This document shows positions 1 through 5,636 of a stretch of DNA of 12,252 bases, piece after piece. Where the stretch lies: assembly GCA_007127395.1 (NCBI GenBank), contig SKZL01000161.1, positions 1 through 12,252 of the forward strand, read 5' to 3'. The notes beneath the pieces were generated by a model. That model ran no database searches. It was not told the origin of the DNA and was given only the letters and a program-made list of their open reading frames with translations. Source of the DNA: Balneolaceae bacterium (GTDB taxonomy: Bacteria > Bacteroidota > Rhodothermia > Balneolales > Balneolaceae). The position numbers and the translations under genes were made by a program. Within the stretch, counting starts at the first letter, position 1. Every line of letters starts with the position of its first letter.

Positions 1-2
1 CC

Positions 3-347
3 TATTCCCTTGATCCGGATACCCTGATCTCCCTGCCAACCCACATCGCGTTGGGAGAACGCACCGCCGCCGGCGAGACTGATCCGATAAAGTTGCTTGA
101 ATCGTTGCGCCGCCTTTCAGGCCGGTTCAGCGTTTATGCCGATTATGCAAGCATAAAAGCGCCCACTGGGAACAATGCGCTCTTCGGACTACTGGAGGAA
201 ATGATTATTCAGGTGAAAGCGCCTCGGGGCGGCGCGTTTCACCCGAAAATCTGGATATTGCGTTTTGTTCAGCCTGACGCGGATGAACCCGCCCTCATTC
301 GCCTGCTTGTATTGTCCCGAAACATTACTTTTGATCGTTCATGGGAT
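3..347 (+). other. Partial phospholipase D-like (HxK nuclease family) coding fragment, cut at both ends
   Basis: The translation carries H-P-K-I-W at residues 64-68 (counted from TTG 51) and L-V-L-S-R-N-I-T-F-D-R-S-W-D at 86-99. This is the HxK...(S/G)xN pattern of the PLD-like proteins that often stand beside helicases in defence islands (known from the family). The frame is open upstream of the window, so the protein start lies outside. The piece is GC-rich (70 of the first 120 bases are G or C), while 481-600 has 45 of 120. It ends within F-D-R-S-W-D, where the reading frame passes into a glycosyltransferase. The second half of the PLD domain, including any second HxK motif, is missing. 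Confidence 0.7.
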
Positions 348-1133
348 ATATTGAGAGAATTAACACGTGAAAAAAAAGCGGTAAAAGCTATTCGTTTTCG
401 ACGAAATTACGGTAAAAGTGATGCTCTTCAAGCCGGGTTCAGTAATGCGAGAGGCAGATATGTAGTTACTATGGATGCAGATTTGCAGGATGATCCAAAT
501 GAAATTCCGGAGATGATTTCTATTCTGCAAGAAGGGAATGATTTAGTTAGCGGATGGAAAAAAGTGAGATATGATCCGATATCAAAGACTGTACCATCCA
601 GGTTTTTCAATGCGGTAACTCGACTCACCACCGGCATCGAGCTTCACGATTTTAATTGTGGTTTAAAAGCTTACAGGAGAGAGGTTACAGACAGCATCTA
701 TCTTTATGGAGAAATGCACAGATATGTGCCGCTACTGGCAAAATGGAAAGGATACGATAAGATAACTGAAAAAGTAGTCAGGCATCATCCACGGCGTCAC
801 GGCAAAACAAAGTTTGGGATTTCCAGATTTCTGAATGGGTTTTTAGATCTTCTGACTCTCTTATTCGTAAACAGATACAAGCAGAGGCCAATGCACTTTT
901 TCGGGTCCATCGGTATTCTGTTTCTGCTCATAGGTGGTGCTGTTAGTGTCTATCTGTCTTATTTGAAGTTGTTTTTGGGAGAACCGCTGGCCAACAGACC
1001 ACTTCTGTTTTTGGGAATTTTGTTAATTCTTGTCGGAGTTCAATTCTTTTCGATTGGATTTTTAGGTGAAATGATCAATAAATGGCATGTTCGTAGTCAA
1101 AACCCCGAAGTAGCGGACAAAATCGGTATATGA
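3..1133 (+). CDS. Family 2 glycosyltransferase (GtrB/ArnC-like, membrane-anchored), N-terminus replaced by a PLD-like fragment
   Basis: From about residue 100 (numbering from the TTG at 51) this is a polyprenyl-phosphate-type family 2 glycosyltransferase. It has an R-N-Y-G-K-S segment at 118-123, the metal/nucleotide motif D-A-D-L-Q-D-D-P at 142-149, and two C-terminal membrane segments at about 284-307 and 318-342, typical of enzymes that load a sugar onto undecaprenyl phosphate at the inner membrane face. The expected first ~45 residues of the fold (SVVIPxYNE... VDDGS, half of the nucleotide-binding site) are absent. Residues 1-99 belong to another family (see separate entry). The reading frame is open back to the left edge, so TTG 51 is not a trustworthy start. 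The stop overlaps the next start by 4 bp (ATGA). As drawn, the enzyme should be inactive; the family assignment of the C-terminal part is secure. Confidence 0.85.
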   Translation, partial: YSLDPDTLISLPTHIALGERTAAGETDPIKLLESLRRLSGRFSVYADYASIKAPTGNNALFGLLEEMIIQVKAPRGGAFHPKIWILRFVQPDADEPALIRLLVLSRNITFDRSWDILRELTREKKAVKAIRFRRNYGKSDALQAGFSNARGRYVVTMDADLQDDPNEIPEMISILQEGNDLVSGWKKVRYDPISKTVPSRFFNAVTRLTTGIELHDFNCGLKAYRREVTDSIYLYGEMHRYVPLLAKWKGYDKITEKVVRHHPRRHGKTKFGISRFLNGFLDLLTLLFVNRYKQRPMHFFGSIGILFLLIGGAVSVYLSYLKLFLGEPLANRPLLFLGILLILVGVQFFSIGFLGEMINKWHVRSQNPEVADKIGI

Positions 1134-1954
1134 CAAAAATAGCTTATGATCCTGTTAAGGATCGGTTTGCCAGAATGATCAGAAATTCCAACAGACTTAG
1201 GAAATTATTCTATTTTCTTCTGGACCTTCTTTTTCTAAGAAGCTGGCATCTTAGAAGATTGTTGGCTGAAAAAGGAGAAGAGTTTGAAGAGAAGGGATTG
1301 TGGAAAGTATTGGATGCAGGCTCCGGTTTTGGTCAGTATGACTATTTTTTATTGAAGAAATTTCAACGGGTTGAAATCTATTCAATCGATATAAAAGATG
1401 AGTATCTGGAGGATAACAGAAAATTTTTCAAGCAAGAGATTGATCAGGGCCGTATTGAGTTTTCCAATGAAAATCTGCTTGAACTTTCATCAGATGAGAA
1501 GTTTGACCTGATTTTATGCGTTGATGTACTGGAACATATTGAAGATGATGTCAGGGTAATCAACAATTTGAGTTCATTGATTAAAAATGATGGTTATTTT
1601 TTAATGCATTCCCCATCACATCTGTCCGGTGATGATGCAGAAGAGGACGATAGCTTTGTTGGTGAGCATGCCAGAACCGGATATTCAAAAGCAGATATCG
1701 AGAAAAAACTTATGGAAGCTGATCTGTTACCGGTGATGACACATTACACCTATGGCTCAGCCGGCAGGAAAGCTTGGATCTTATCTATCAAATATCCAAT
1801 GATTTTGTTCAATAAAATTGGCCTTTTCGCCTTTGTTCCTCTATTAGTCTACTATCCACTTATTCTGCCAATAGTGTTGATACTAAATTATGCAGATCTT
1901 TTTACCAAGAATAAAAAAGGAAATGGAATCTATGCATTTGCAAGAAAAATATGA
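1130..1954 (+). CDS. Class I SAM-dependent methyltransferase with C-terminal membrane segment
   Basis: A 274-residue protein with a Rossmann methyltransferase core. Motif I is L-D-A-G-S-G-F-G (61-68), an acidic residue ending strand 2 lies in Y-S-I-D-I-K (about 88), and motif IV is F-D-L-I-L-C-V-D-V-L-E-H-I, the hallmark of the Methyltransf_11/UbiG-like group. A later G-E-H-A-R-T-G-Y segment is common in glycan-cluster methyltransferases. Residues about 223-259 are strongly hydrophobic with an internal proline and could form a membrane hairpin. The ATG lies inside the ATGA overlap with the glycosyltransferase stop, so the two are probably translationally coupled. I infer methylation of a lipid-linked sugar or surface-glycan precursor at the membrane. 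The sequence does not identify the substrate. Confidence 0.85.
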   Translation: MTKIAYDPVKDRFARMIRNSNRLRKLFYFLLDLLFLRSWHLRRLLAEKGEEFEEKGLWKVLDAGSGFGQYDYFLLKKFQRVEIYSIDIKDEYLEDNRKFFKQEIDQGRIEFSNENLLELSSDEKFDLILCVDVLEHIEDDVRVINNLSSLIKNDGYFLMHSPSHLSGDDAEEDDSFVGEHARTGYSKADIEKKLMEADLLPVMTHYTYGSAGRKAWILSIKYPMILFNKIGLFAFVPLLVYYPLILPIVLILNYADLFTKNKKGNGIYAFARKI

Positions 1955-2007
1955 GAGAGAAATTAAATGTTTGGCAGCAGGAATTGGGAAAACGGTATGT
2001 GCAATAG
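1951..2007 (+). pseudogene. 18-codon ORF coupled to the methyltransferase; likely stump of a lost glycan gene
   Basis: The ATG at 1951 overlaps the methyltransferase stop (ATGA, 1951-1954), the same coupling used between the two upstream genes. It encodes MREKLNVWQQELGKRYVQ and stops at TAG 2005-2007. The short run W-Q-Q-E-L-G-K-R-Y reminds me of the N-terminus of methylases from pseudaminic-acid or other glycan clusters (W-x-x-x-F-G-x-x-Y), but this is a weak resemblance. No reading frame continues it. It may be a degraded or truncated third gene, or a chance ORF. Confidence 0.3.
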
Positions 2008-2124
2008 GTAAATATTTCAATATGTATAACAATTTTCACTGTTGAGAGAACTAATTTTTACATAAAAGTTACAGCAGGAGTATTAAATTAAGAGATGGAT
2101 CATTTTGCAATAAATTAATAGAAA
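1955..2124 (+). promoter_or_regulatory. Presumed promoter-containing gap before the Gfo/Idh/MocA gene
   Basis: This 170-bp AT-rich spacer separates the glycan gene set from the oxidoreductase gene. I cannot pick out a convincing -10/-35 or Bacteroidota -33/-7 pair. An AGGAG at 2076-2080 lies 14 nt before a 7-codon ORF at 2095-2118 and too far from the real start at 2125. A promoter is expected here because the preceding gene set appears to end, but it is not identified. Confidence 0.25.
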
Positions 2125-3438
2125 ATGGATATGAATCTTCAAAACAGACGTGAATTCTTGAAAGTATCAGGATTGGCAGCCGCCGGTGGTATGTTGGCTA
2201 TTAATGCATGCTCAACAACCGCACCTGCAATAGTTGCAGGAACTCCTGTAAGCCCTGAAGTAAAACTAAAAGTGGGACTGATAGGTTGTGGTGGTCGAGG
2301 GACAGGTGCAGCCAATCAAGCTTTGAATGCTGACCCAAACGTAGAGCTGATTGCTGTTGCTGATATATTTCGTGATAAAGCTGATAGCGCGCTTGAACTT
2401 CTTGGTATGAGGCATGGTGAAAAGGTGAATGTACCTGAAGAGAGAGTATTTATTGGTTTTGACGCATATCAAAAAGTGATCGATTCCGGAATCGATGTAG
2501 TACTGCTTGCGGGACCATCTTCATTCCGGCCTAAACATCTTGAAGCAGCTGTAGATGCTAATCTTCACGTCTTTTGTGAAAAACCGGTAGCGGTAGATGC
2601 GCCAGGTGCAAGGAGGGTGTTTGAAGCGGTCAGGAGATCAAAAGAGGCAAATTTATCCATTGTGTCTGGTTTCTGCTGGAGATACCACTACCCTAAACGT
2701 GCCTTTTATGACAGGGTATTGGATGGTGCAGTAGGTGATATAAGGGCTATTTATAATACATATAATACAGGTGCAGCCAGAGTCGTGGAATCAAATACTG
2801 GATGGACACCGGCTCAGCACCAGCTTAGAAACTGGATCTATTACAACTGGATATCCGGAGACCATATTGTTGAACAGGCAGTTCACAGCCTGGATTTTAT
2901 GTCTTGGGCTATGGGCGATGAGATGCCGGTGAGTGCTGTCGGTTCCGGTGGGAGACAGGTAAGGGTTGATCCTATTTATGGCAATATATATGATCATTTT
3001 GCAATTACTTATGAGTATGCCAATGGAGCGAAAGGATTTCATTTTAGTCGACAACAGCCGAACTGTGAAAACAGCTACAAAGCTGAGATATTCGGATCGG
3101 ATGGAATAGCAAGAGCATTCGCTTCAGGTGAGCACAGTATTCGTGGACGCAGAAACTGGGATTATGAAGGTGAAGAGAATCAGATGTATCAAACACAGCA
3201 TGATGAACTGTTTGCCTCGATCCGAAGTGGAATGCCGATTAATGACGGCGAATTTATGGCGAAGAGTACTTTGATTGGAATTATGGGACGAATGGCGGCT
3301 TACACAGGCAGAAAAGTTACCTATGAGATGGCGCTGAATTCTTCTGAAGCACTTGGGCCAGAAATCAATGATTGGAGTATGGTTCCGGATGCAGATCTAT
3401 TGCAAGTTGCTATGCCCGGTGTAACTCCTTTTGTTTAA
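2125..3438 (+). CDS. Tat-exported Gfo/Idh/MocA family oxidoreductase (lipoprotein)
   Basis: A 437-residue protein. The N-terminus is a twin-arginine signal: N-R-R-E-F-L-K at 7-13, a hydrophobic A/G-rich stretch at 14-26, and a lipobox-like I-N-A-C ending at Cys29, suggesting export in folded form and lipid anchoring. A dinucleotide-binding Rossmann motif follows (G-L-I-G-C-G-G-R-G-T-G, 51-61), then the family E-K-P signature (152-154, Lys153) and the H-S-L-D motif (His254, Asp257) of the catalytic region. These are the elements of NAD(P)-dependent sugar or cyclitol oxidoreductases. Tat-targeted members include GH109 glycosidases, which use bound NAD+ to cleave glycosides by a redox route, so a periplasmic glycoside-processing role is possible. 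The substrate is unknown. ATG 2125 is used, though ATG 2131 would leave the Tat signal intact. Confidence 0.9.
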   Translation: MDMNLQNRREFLKVSGLAAAGGMLAINACSTTAPAIVAGTPVSPEVKLKVGLIGCGGRGTGAANQALNADPNVELIAVADIFRDKADSALELLGMRHGEKVNVPEERVFIGFDAYQKVIDSGIDVVLLAGPSSFRPKHLEAAVDANLHVFCEKPVAVDAPGARRVFEAVRRSKEANLSIVSGFCWRYHYPKRAFYDRVLDGAVGDIRAIYNTYNTGAARVVESNTGWTPAQHQLRNWIYYNWISGDHIVEQAVHSLDFMSWAMGDEMPVSAVGSGGRQVRVDPIYGNIYDHFAITYEYANGAKGFHFSRQQPNCENSYKAEIFGSDGIARAFASGEHSIRGRRNWDYEGEENQMYQTQHDELFASIRSGMPINDGEFMAKSTLIGIMGRMAAYTGRKVTYEMALNSSEALGPEINDWSMVPDADLLQVAMPGVTPFV

Positions 3439-3503
3439 TATAAGGGTGAAGTTAGAAGGAAATAGTTTGGAGCTATTCTTTCGAAATACTCTGGAGTGAA
3501 GGC

Positions 3504-3528
3504 AAAAAAAAACCCTCCTCCCAGGGAG
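3504..3528 (-). terminator. Weak terminator-like element read on the minus strand
   Basis: Read on the minus strand, a short G/C stem (CCCT...AGGG, or CTCC...GGAG) is followed immediately by nine T residues (A9 at 3504-3512 on +). The stem is only 4 bp, so this is weak. No minus-strand gene ends here, so if it works it would serve an unseen minus-strand transcript from the structured island. Confidence 0.25.
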
Positions 3529-3764
3529 TCTGCGGCAGATGTCATTGCATTTGTGGTGCTTTGAGCATCATGCTGGATGGTTTCAACCGTAGTTATCATC
3601 CATCCGGGCCGACATCTCTTATTCCTAAGAAGAAGGTTTCGGAAACAGTTCAAAATGATTCGGATTTTGGCTGCCTTCCGACAGTCACCCTTGGCTTTTA
3701 CACTTCGGGAACTATCCTGGTCATTTATTCCTGACCTGACCCAACTTTCACCTCTCGGTGACTG
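3529..3764 (+). ncRNA. Possible structured RNA or decayed element (several nested inverted repeats)
   Basis: Perfect inverted repeats cluster here: TCTGC/GCAGA (3529-3539, 1-nt spacer), GGATGG/CCATCC (3575-3580 with 3600-3605), GTTTC/GAAAC (3636-3646), GGTCA/TGACC (3719-3736), and a long-range CAGTCACC/GGTGACTG pair (3682-3689 with 3757-3764) that encloses the previous one. The last arm can alternatively pair with TCACC at 3748-3752 through a 4-nt loop, giving two mutually exclusive folds. Two stems extend with G-U pairs only if the + strand is transcribed (U3574-G3606, G3528-U3540). No known RNA family (RNase P, tmRNA, SRP, common riboswitches) was recognised. Short repeats can arise by chance. 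Confidence 0.3.
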
Positions 3765-3795
3765 CTGAATCTACTGTAATTAAACTCTTTCCCGA

Positions 3796-3825
3796 TTTGC
3801 AGTCAATATGTGCAAAACATGTTTT
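3796..3825. promoter_or_regulatory. Dyad TTTGCA-N9-TGCAAA overlapping palindrome AAAACATGTTTT
   Basis: A perfect 6-bp-arm dyad (3796-3801 and 3811-3816) overlaps a perfect 12-bp palindrome (3814-3825), followed by TTCTT. The geometry resembles a dimeric repressor operator; alternatively the palindrome plus T-run may be a weak terminator for the structured region upstream. No regulator gene in the window points to a binding protein. Confidence 0.3.
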
Positions 3826-3901
3826 TTCTTGAATGATTTTAAATAGTTCCCAAAACTCATTGAGAATCAATAAGAAATAATATTTTGGTGTCAGAAAAAA
3901 A

Positions 3902-3920
3902 TTTTGAAAAAATTTCAAAA
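3902..3920. repeat. Perfect AT inverted repeat TTTTGAAA-AAA-TTTCAAAA
   Basis: Two 8-bp perfect arms (3902-3909 and 3913-3920) with a 3-nt loop, in the most AT-rich part of the window. It could be a protein-binding dyad or simply a product of low-complexity sequence. Confidence 0.3.
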
Positions 3921-4093
3921 CAATTAAAATATCTTACACAGAAGGTGAATAAACCTAAATAACATGAATTCGAGATAAAAATGATGATAAATGGTTTAAG
4001 GTATAGAATGATATAATTGTGATATGAAATTCTCTTCGGAAAAAAGATTTTTTTGAATATGACATGATAAAATAGTTTACTGAGGTGTTAAAA

Positions 4094-4126
4094 ATGAGTG
4101 GAAGAAATCAAATTAGAAAAATATGA
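4094..4126 (+). CDS. 10-codon upstream ORF coupled to the Dabb lipoprotein gene
   Basis: ATG 4094 is preceded by GAGGTG (4082-4087) at a 6-nt spacing, the clearest Shine-Dalgarno in the window. It encodes MSGRNQIRKI and its TGA (4124-4126) overlaps the lipoprotein ATG at 4123 (ATGA). The lipoprotein start itself has no Shine-Dalgarno, and its frame is closed just upstream by TAG 4114-4116, so the short ORF is not an N-terminal extension. I infer a leader that recruits ribosomes and passes them on by coupling. Confidence 0.4.
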   Translation: MSGRNQIRKI

Positions 4127-4545
4127 TTAAAGTGAGATTTACGAGCAGTTTGCTGGTCATCTGTTTCATGTTGCTATCGTGCATGCCTAATGAAAACGAA
4201 AGAGAGCATGATCAAACGGAATTCACCGGAATGATTAAGCATACTCTCTATTTCTACTTTAAAGAAGATGTTAGTGATGATGAAAAGCTACAGTTTGAGT
4301 CAGATTTAAGGGCGCTTTTGGAGATTCCGTATATTTCATCTTCACTGATAGGGCGTCCCGCTCAAACGGAATCCAGGCCGATTACAGACCATGATTTCGG
4401 TTACACAGTTATAATGTGGTTTGCTTCAGTGGAAGATCACGACCAATATCAGATTGATCCTCTACACAAACAGATGGTTGAAACGACGGGACATCTGTTT
4501 GAGCGCATTCGAGTTCTAGACTCTGAAATGATATATCAGAATTGA
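4123..4545 (+). CDS. Dabb-domain (stress-responsive alpha/beta barrel) lipoprotein
   Basis: A 140-residue protein. It starts with a basic n-region and hydrophobic core, then L-L-S-C (Cys20), a type II lipobox, followed by an acidic linker. From about residue 36 it matches the Dabb family (PF07876): I-K-H-T-L-Y-F-Y-F-K, then L-L-E-I-P near 60% of the length, G-R-P-x-x-T-E-S-R-P-I-T-D-H-D-F, and the closing E-R-I-R-V-L-D. Dabb proteins form dimeric ferredoxin-like barrels. Some bind small aromatic or polyketide ligands, but the exported lipoprotein members, common in Bacteroidota and Planctomycetota, have no firm function. It lies downstream of the exported Gfo/Idh/MocA protein on the same strand but is separated by 684 bp, so probably has its own promoter. 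A coupled upstream ORF precedes it. Confidence 0.85.
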   Translation: MIKVRFTSSLLVICFMLLSCMPNENEREHDQTEFTGMIKHTLYFYFKEDVSDDEKLQFESDLRALLEIPYISSSLIGRPAQTESRPITDHDFGYTVIMWFASVEDHDQYQIDPLHKQMVETTGHLFERIRVLDSEMIYQN

Positions 4546-4562
4546 GGTAAGAGTTGATAGAA

Positions 4563-4595
4563 GTGAAAAAGAGGATAGAAATTGATCTATTTCAC
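4563..4595. terminator. Candidate bidirectional terminator between convergent genes
   Basis: GTGAAAAAGA (4563-4572) pairs with TCTATTTCAC (4586-4595) as a 10-bp stem with one A/A mismatch and a 13-nt loop. It lies in the 66-bp gap between the stop of the Dabb lipoprotein gene and the stop of korB, where a terminator serving both strands is expected. The stem is AT-rich and there is no long T-run after it, so the assignment is tentative. Confidence 0.4.
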
Positions 4596-4611
4596 AGCAA
4601 TTTATATCTAT

Positions 4612-5634
4612 TTATGATATCTCCCAGGTGTTACCACCTCGATAAAGTTCATCCAGGGTTTTAAACTCGCTTCTTTTCATTTCTGATTTAATGGCTTCGT
4701 GGACGATGTCGCCATAGCTGGGTAGTTCAACTCGCCTGATAATTCCGACTGCTACCGGTTGATTTGGTAACTGCAGATTCGCTAATGCTATATGCATTTG
4801 AGGCTCTAATTCAGACTCATCATGGATCAGTGCTTCACTGCTTTTATCACCGACATTAGACTTTTCCAATTTCATCCCATTCAGGCGAATCATCTTGTCC
4901 AATTCCTTTCCGAATATCATAGGTTTGCCTTGCTGCAGCCTCAGCTGATTGTCATCTCTGGTTTCCTTTCCTGTAATCGCTTCATGAATTCCATCAGTAA
5001 AGATTACACAGTTTTGGAGAACTTCAATGACGGATGTACCCTCATGATGATATGCTTCCATCATCACATTTTCGAGGAGTTTTGGATCGTTATCGGGTAC
5101 CCTTGCGAAAAAAGTAGCTCCAGAACCGATAGCAACCTCACCTATATTGAATGGTTGCTCATAACTTCCTTCCGGAGCTGTTTTGGTTTTTGTCCCCACA
5201 GGGGTAGTAGGAGAGGACTGCCCCTTGGTCATACCGTAAATCTTATTATTAAAAACGATAATATTCAGATTTACATTTCTTCTGCAGGCATGGATGAAGT
5301 GGTTCCCGCCAATTGCCATACAGTCACCATCCCCGGTAAATACCCACACATTGAGATCAGGGTTTGCCAGTTTGGCACCTGTTGCAACTGCAATGGCTCG
5401 ACCATGGATGGAGTGTATACCATAAGTATCCAGATAGTAAGTGATCCGTGATGAACAGCCAATACCGGAGACACTCAAAAAATTCTCTTTTTTATGCCCC
5501 ATTTGCGCAAACGTTTTTTGCATCATCGCTAAAATCATGTAATCTCCGCAACCGGGGCACCATCGAACAGACTGGTCACTAACAAAGTCCTTTTTAGTTA
5601 ACTCTTGCGGTTTAGCTTTATGATCAGTGAGCAT
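4612..5634 (-). CDS. korB: 2-oxoacid (probably 2-oxoglutarate):ferredoxin oxidoreductase, beta subunit
   Basis: A 340-residue cytoplasmic subunit that binds thiamine diphosphate and the proximal [4Fe-4S] cluster. The cluster ligands are visible as W-C-P-G-C-G (Cys26, Cys29), G-I-G-C-S (Cys60) and Q-N-C (Cys209). The thiamine-diphosphate/Mg motif is G-D-G-D (101-104), followed by the N-N-K-I-Y-G-M-T-K-G-Q-S-S-P-T loop. With KorA it catalyses reversible oxidative decarboxylation of a 2-oxoacid plus CoA to acyl-CoA, CO2 and reduced ferredoxin. The start lies 2 nt after the korA stop without a Shine-Dalgarno, implying translational coupling. The 2-oxoglutarate preference is inferred from the family; other 2-oxoacids cannot be excluded. 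Confidence 0.92.
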   Translation of the reverse strand: MLTDHKAKPQELTKKDFVSDQSVRWCPGCGDYMILAMMQKTFAQMGHKKENFLSVSGIGCSSRITYYLDTYGIHSIHGRAIAVATGAKLANPDLNVWVFTGDGDCMAIGGNHFIHACRRNVNLNIIVFNNKIYGMTKGQSSPTTPVGTKTKTAPEGSYEQPFNIGEVAIGSGATFFARVPDNDPKLLENVMMEAYHHEGTSVIEVLQNCVIFTDGIHEAITGKETRDDNQLRLQQGKPMIFGKELDKMIRLNGMKLEKSNVGDKSSEALIHDESELEPQMHIALANLQLPNQPVAVGIIRRVELPSYGDIVHEAIKSEMKRSEFKTLDELYRGGNTWEIS

Positions 5635-5636
5635 AA

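Larger units (their letters stand above)
3439..4122. other. 684-bp gap without a convincing gene
   Basis: The gap has two compositional parts. About 3490-3770 is near 45% GC and contains several perfect short inverted repeats. About 3780-4120 is near 23% GC (41 of 180 bases for 3841-4020). Overlapping open frames exist on both strands in the first part (for example a 63-codon frame at 3577-3768 on + and a 72-codon frame at 3435-3653 on -), but none has a recognisable domain, a plausible ribosome binding site or a coding-like residue mix. Individual sites inside the gap are listed separately. Confidence 0.6.

Noticed and set aside
51..53. TTG 51 as the true start of the first gene
   Set aside because: The frame is open upstream to the window edge and the peptide there continues the PLD-like protein, so the start lies outside.
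2095..2118. 7-codon ORF before the Gfo/Idh/MocA gene, as a possible leader peptide
   Set aside because: The nearest Shine-Dalgarno (AGGAG 2076-2080) is 14 nt away, and the stop is 6 nt short of the gene without overlap. It is probably chance.
3435..3653. 72-codon open frame on the minus strand and a 63-codon frame on the plus strand (3577-3768)
   Set aside because: No recognisable domain, no ribosome binding site, and mutually overlapping frames on both strands. The region is better described as non-coding with inverted repeats.
3490..3770. Insertion sequence remnant
   Set aside because: No transposase similarity, terminal inverted repeats or target duplication could be recognised. A non-coding structured element remains only a possibility.
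4822..5451. 209-codon open frame on the + strand opposite korB
   Set aside because: It lies wholly inside korB, whose cluster and thiamine-diphosphate motifs are intact. The predicted protein has no family resemblance and is the antisense shadow of korB codons.
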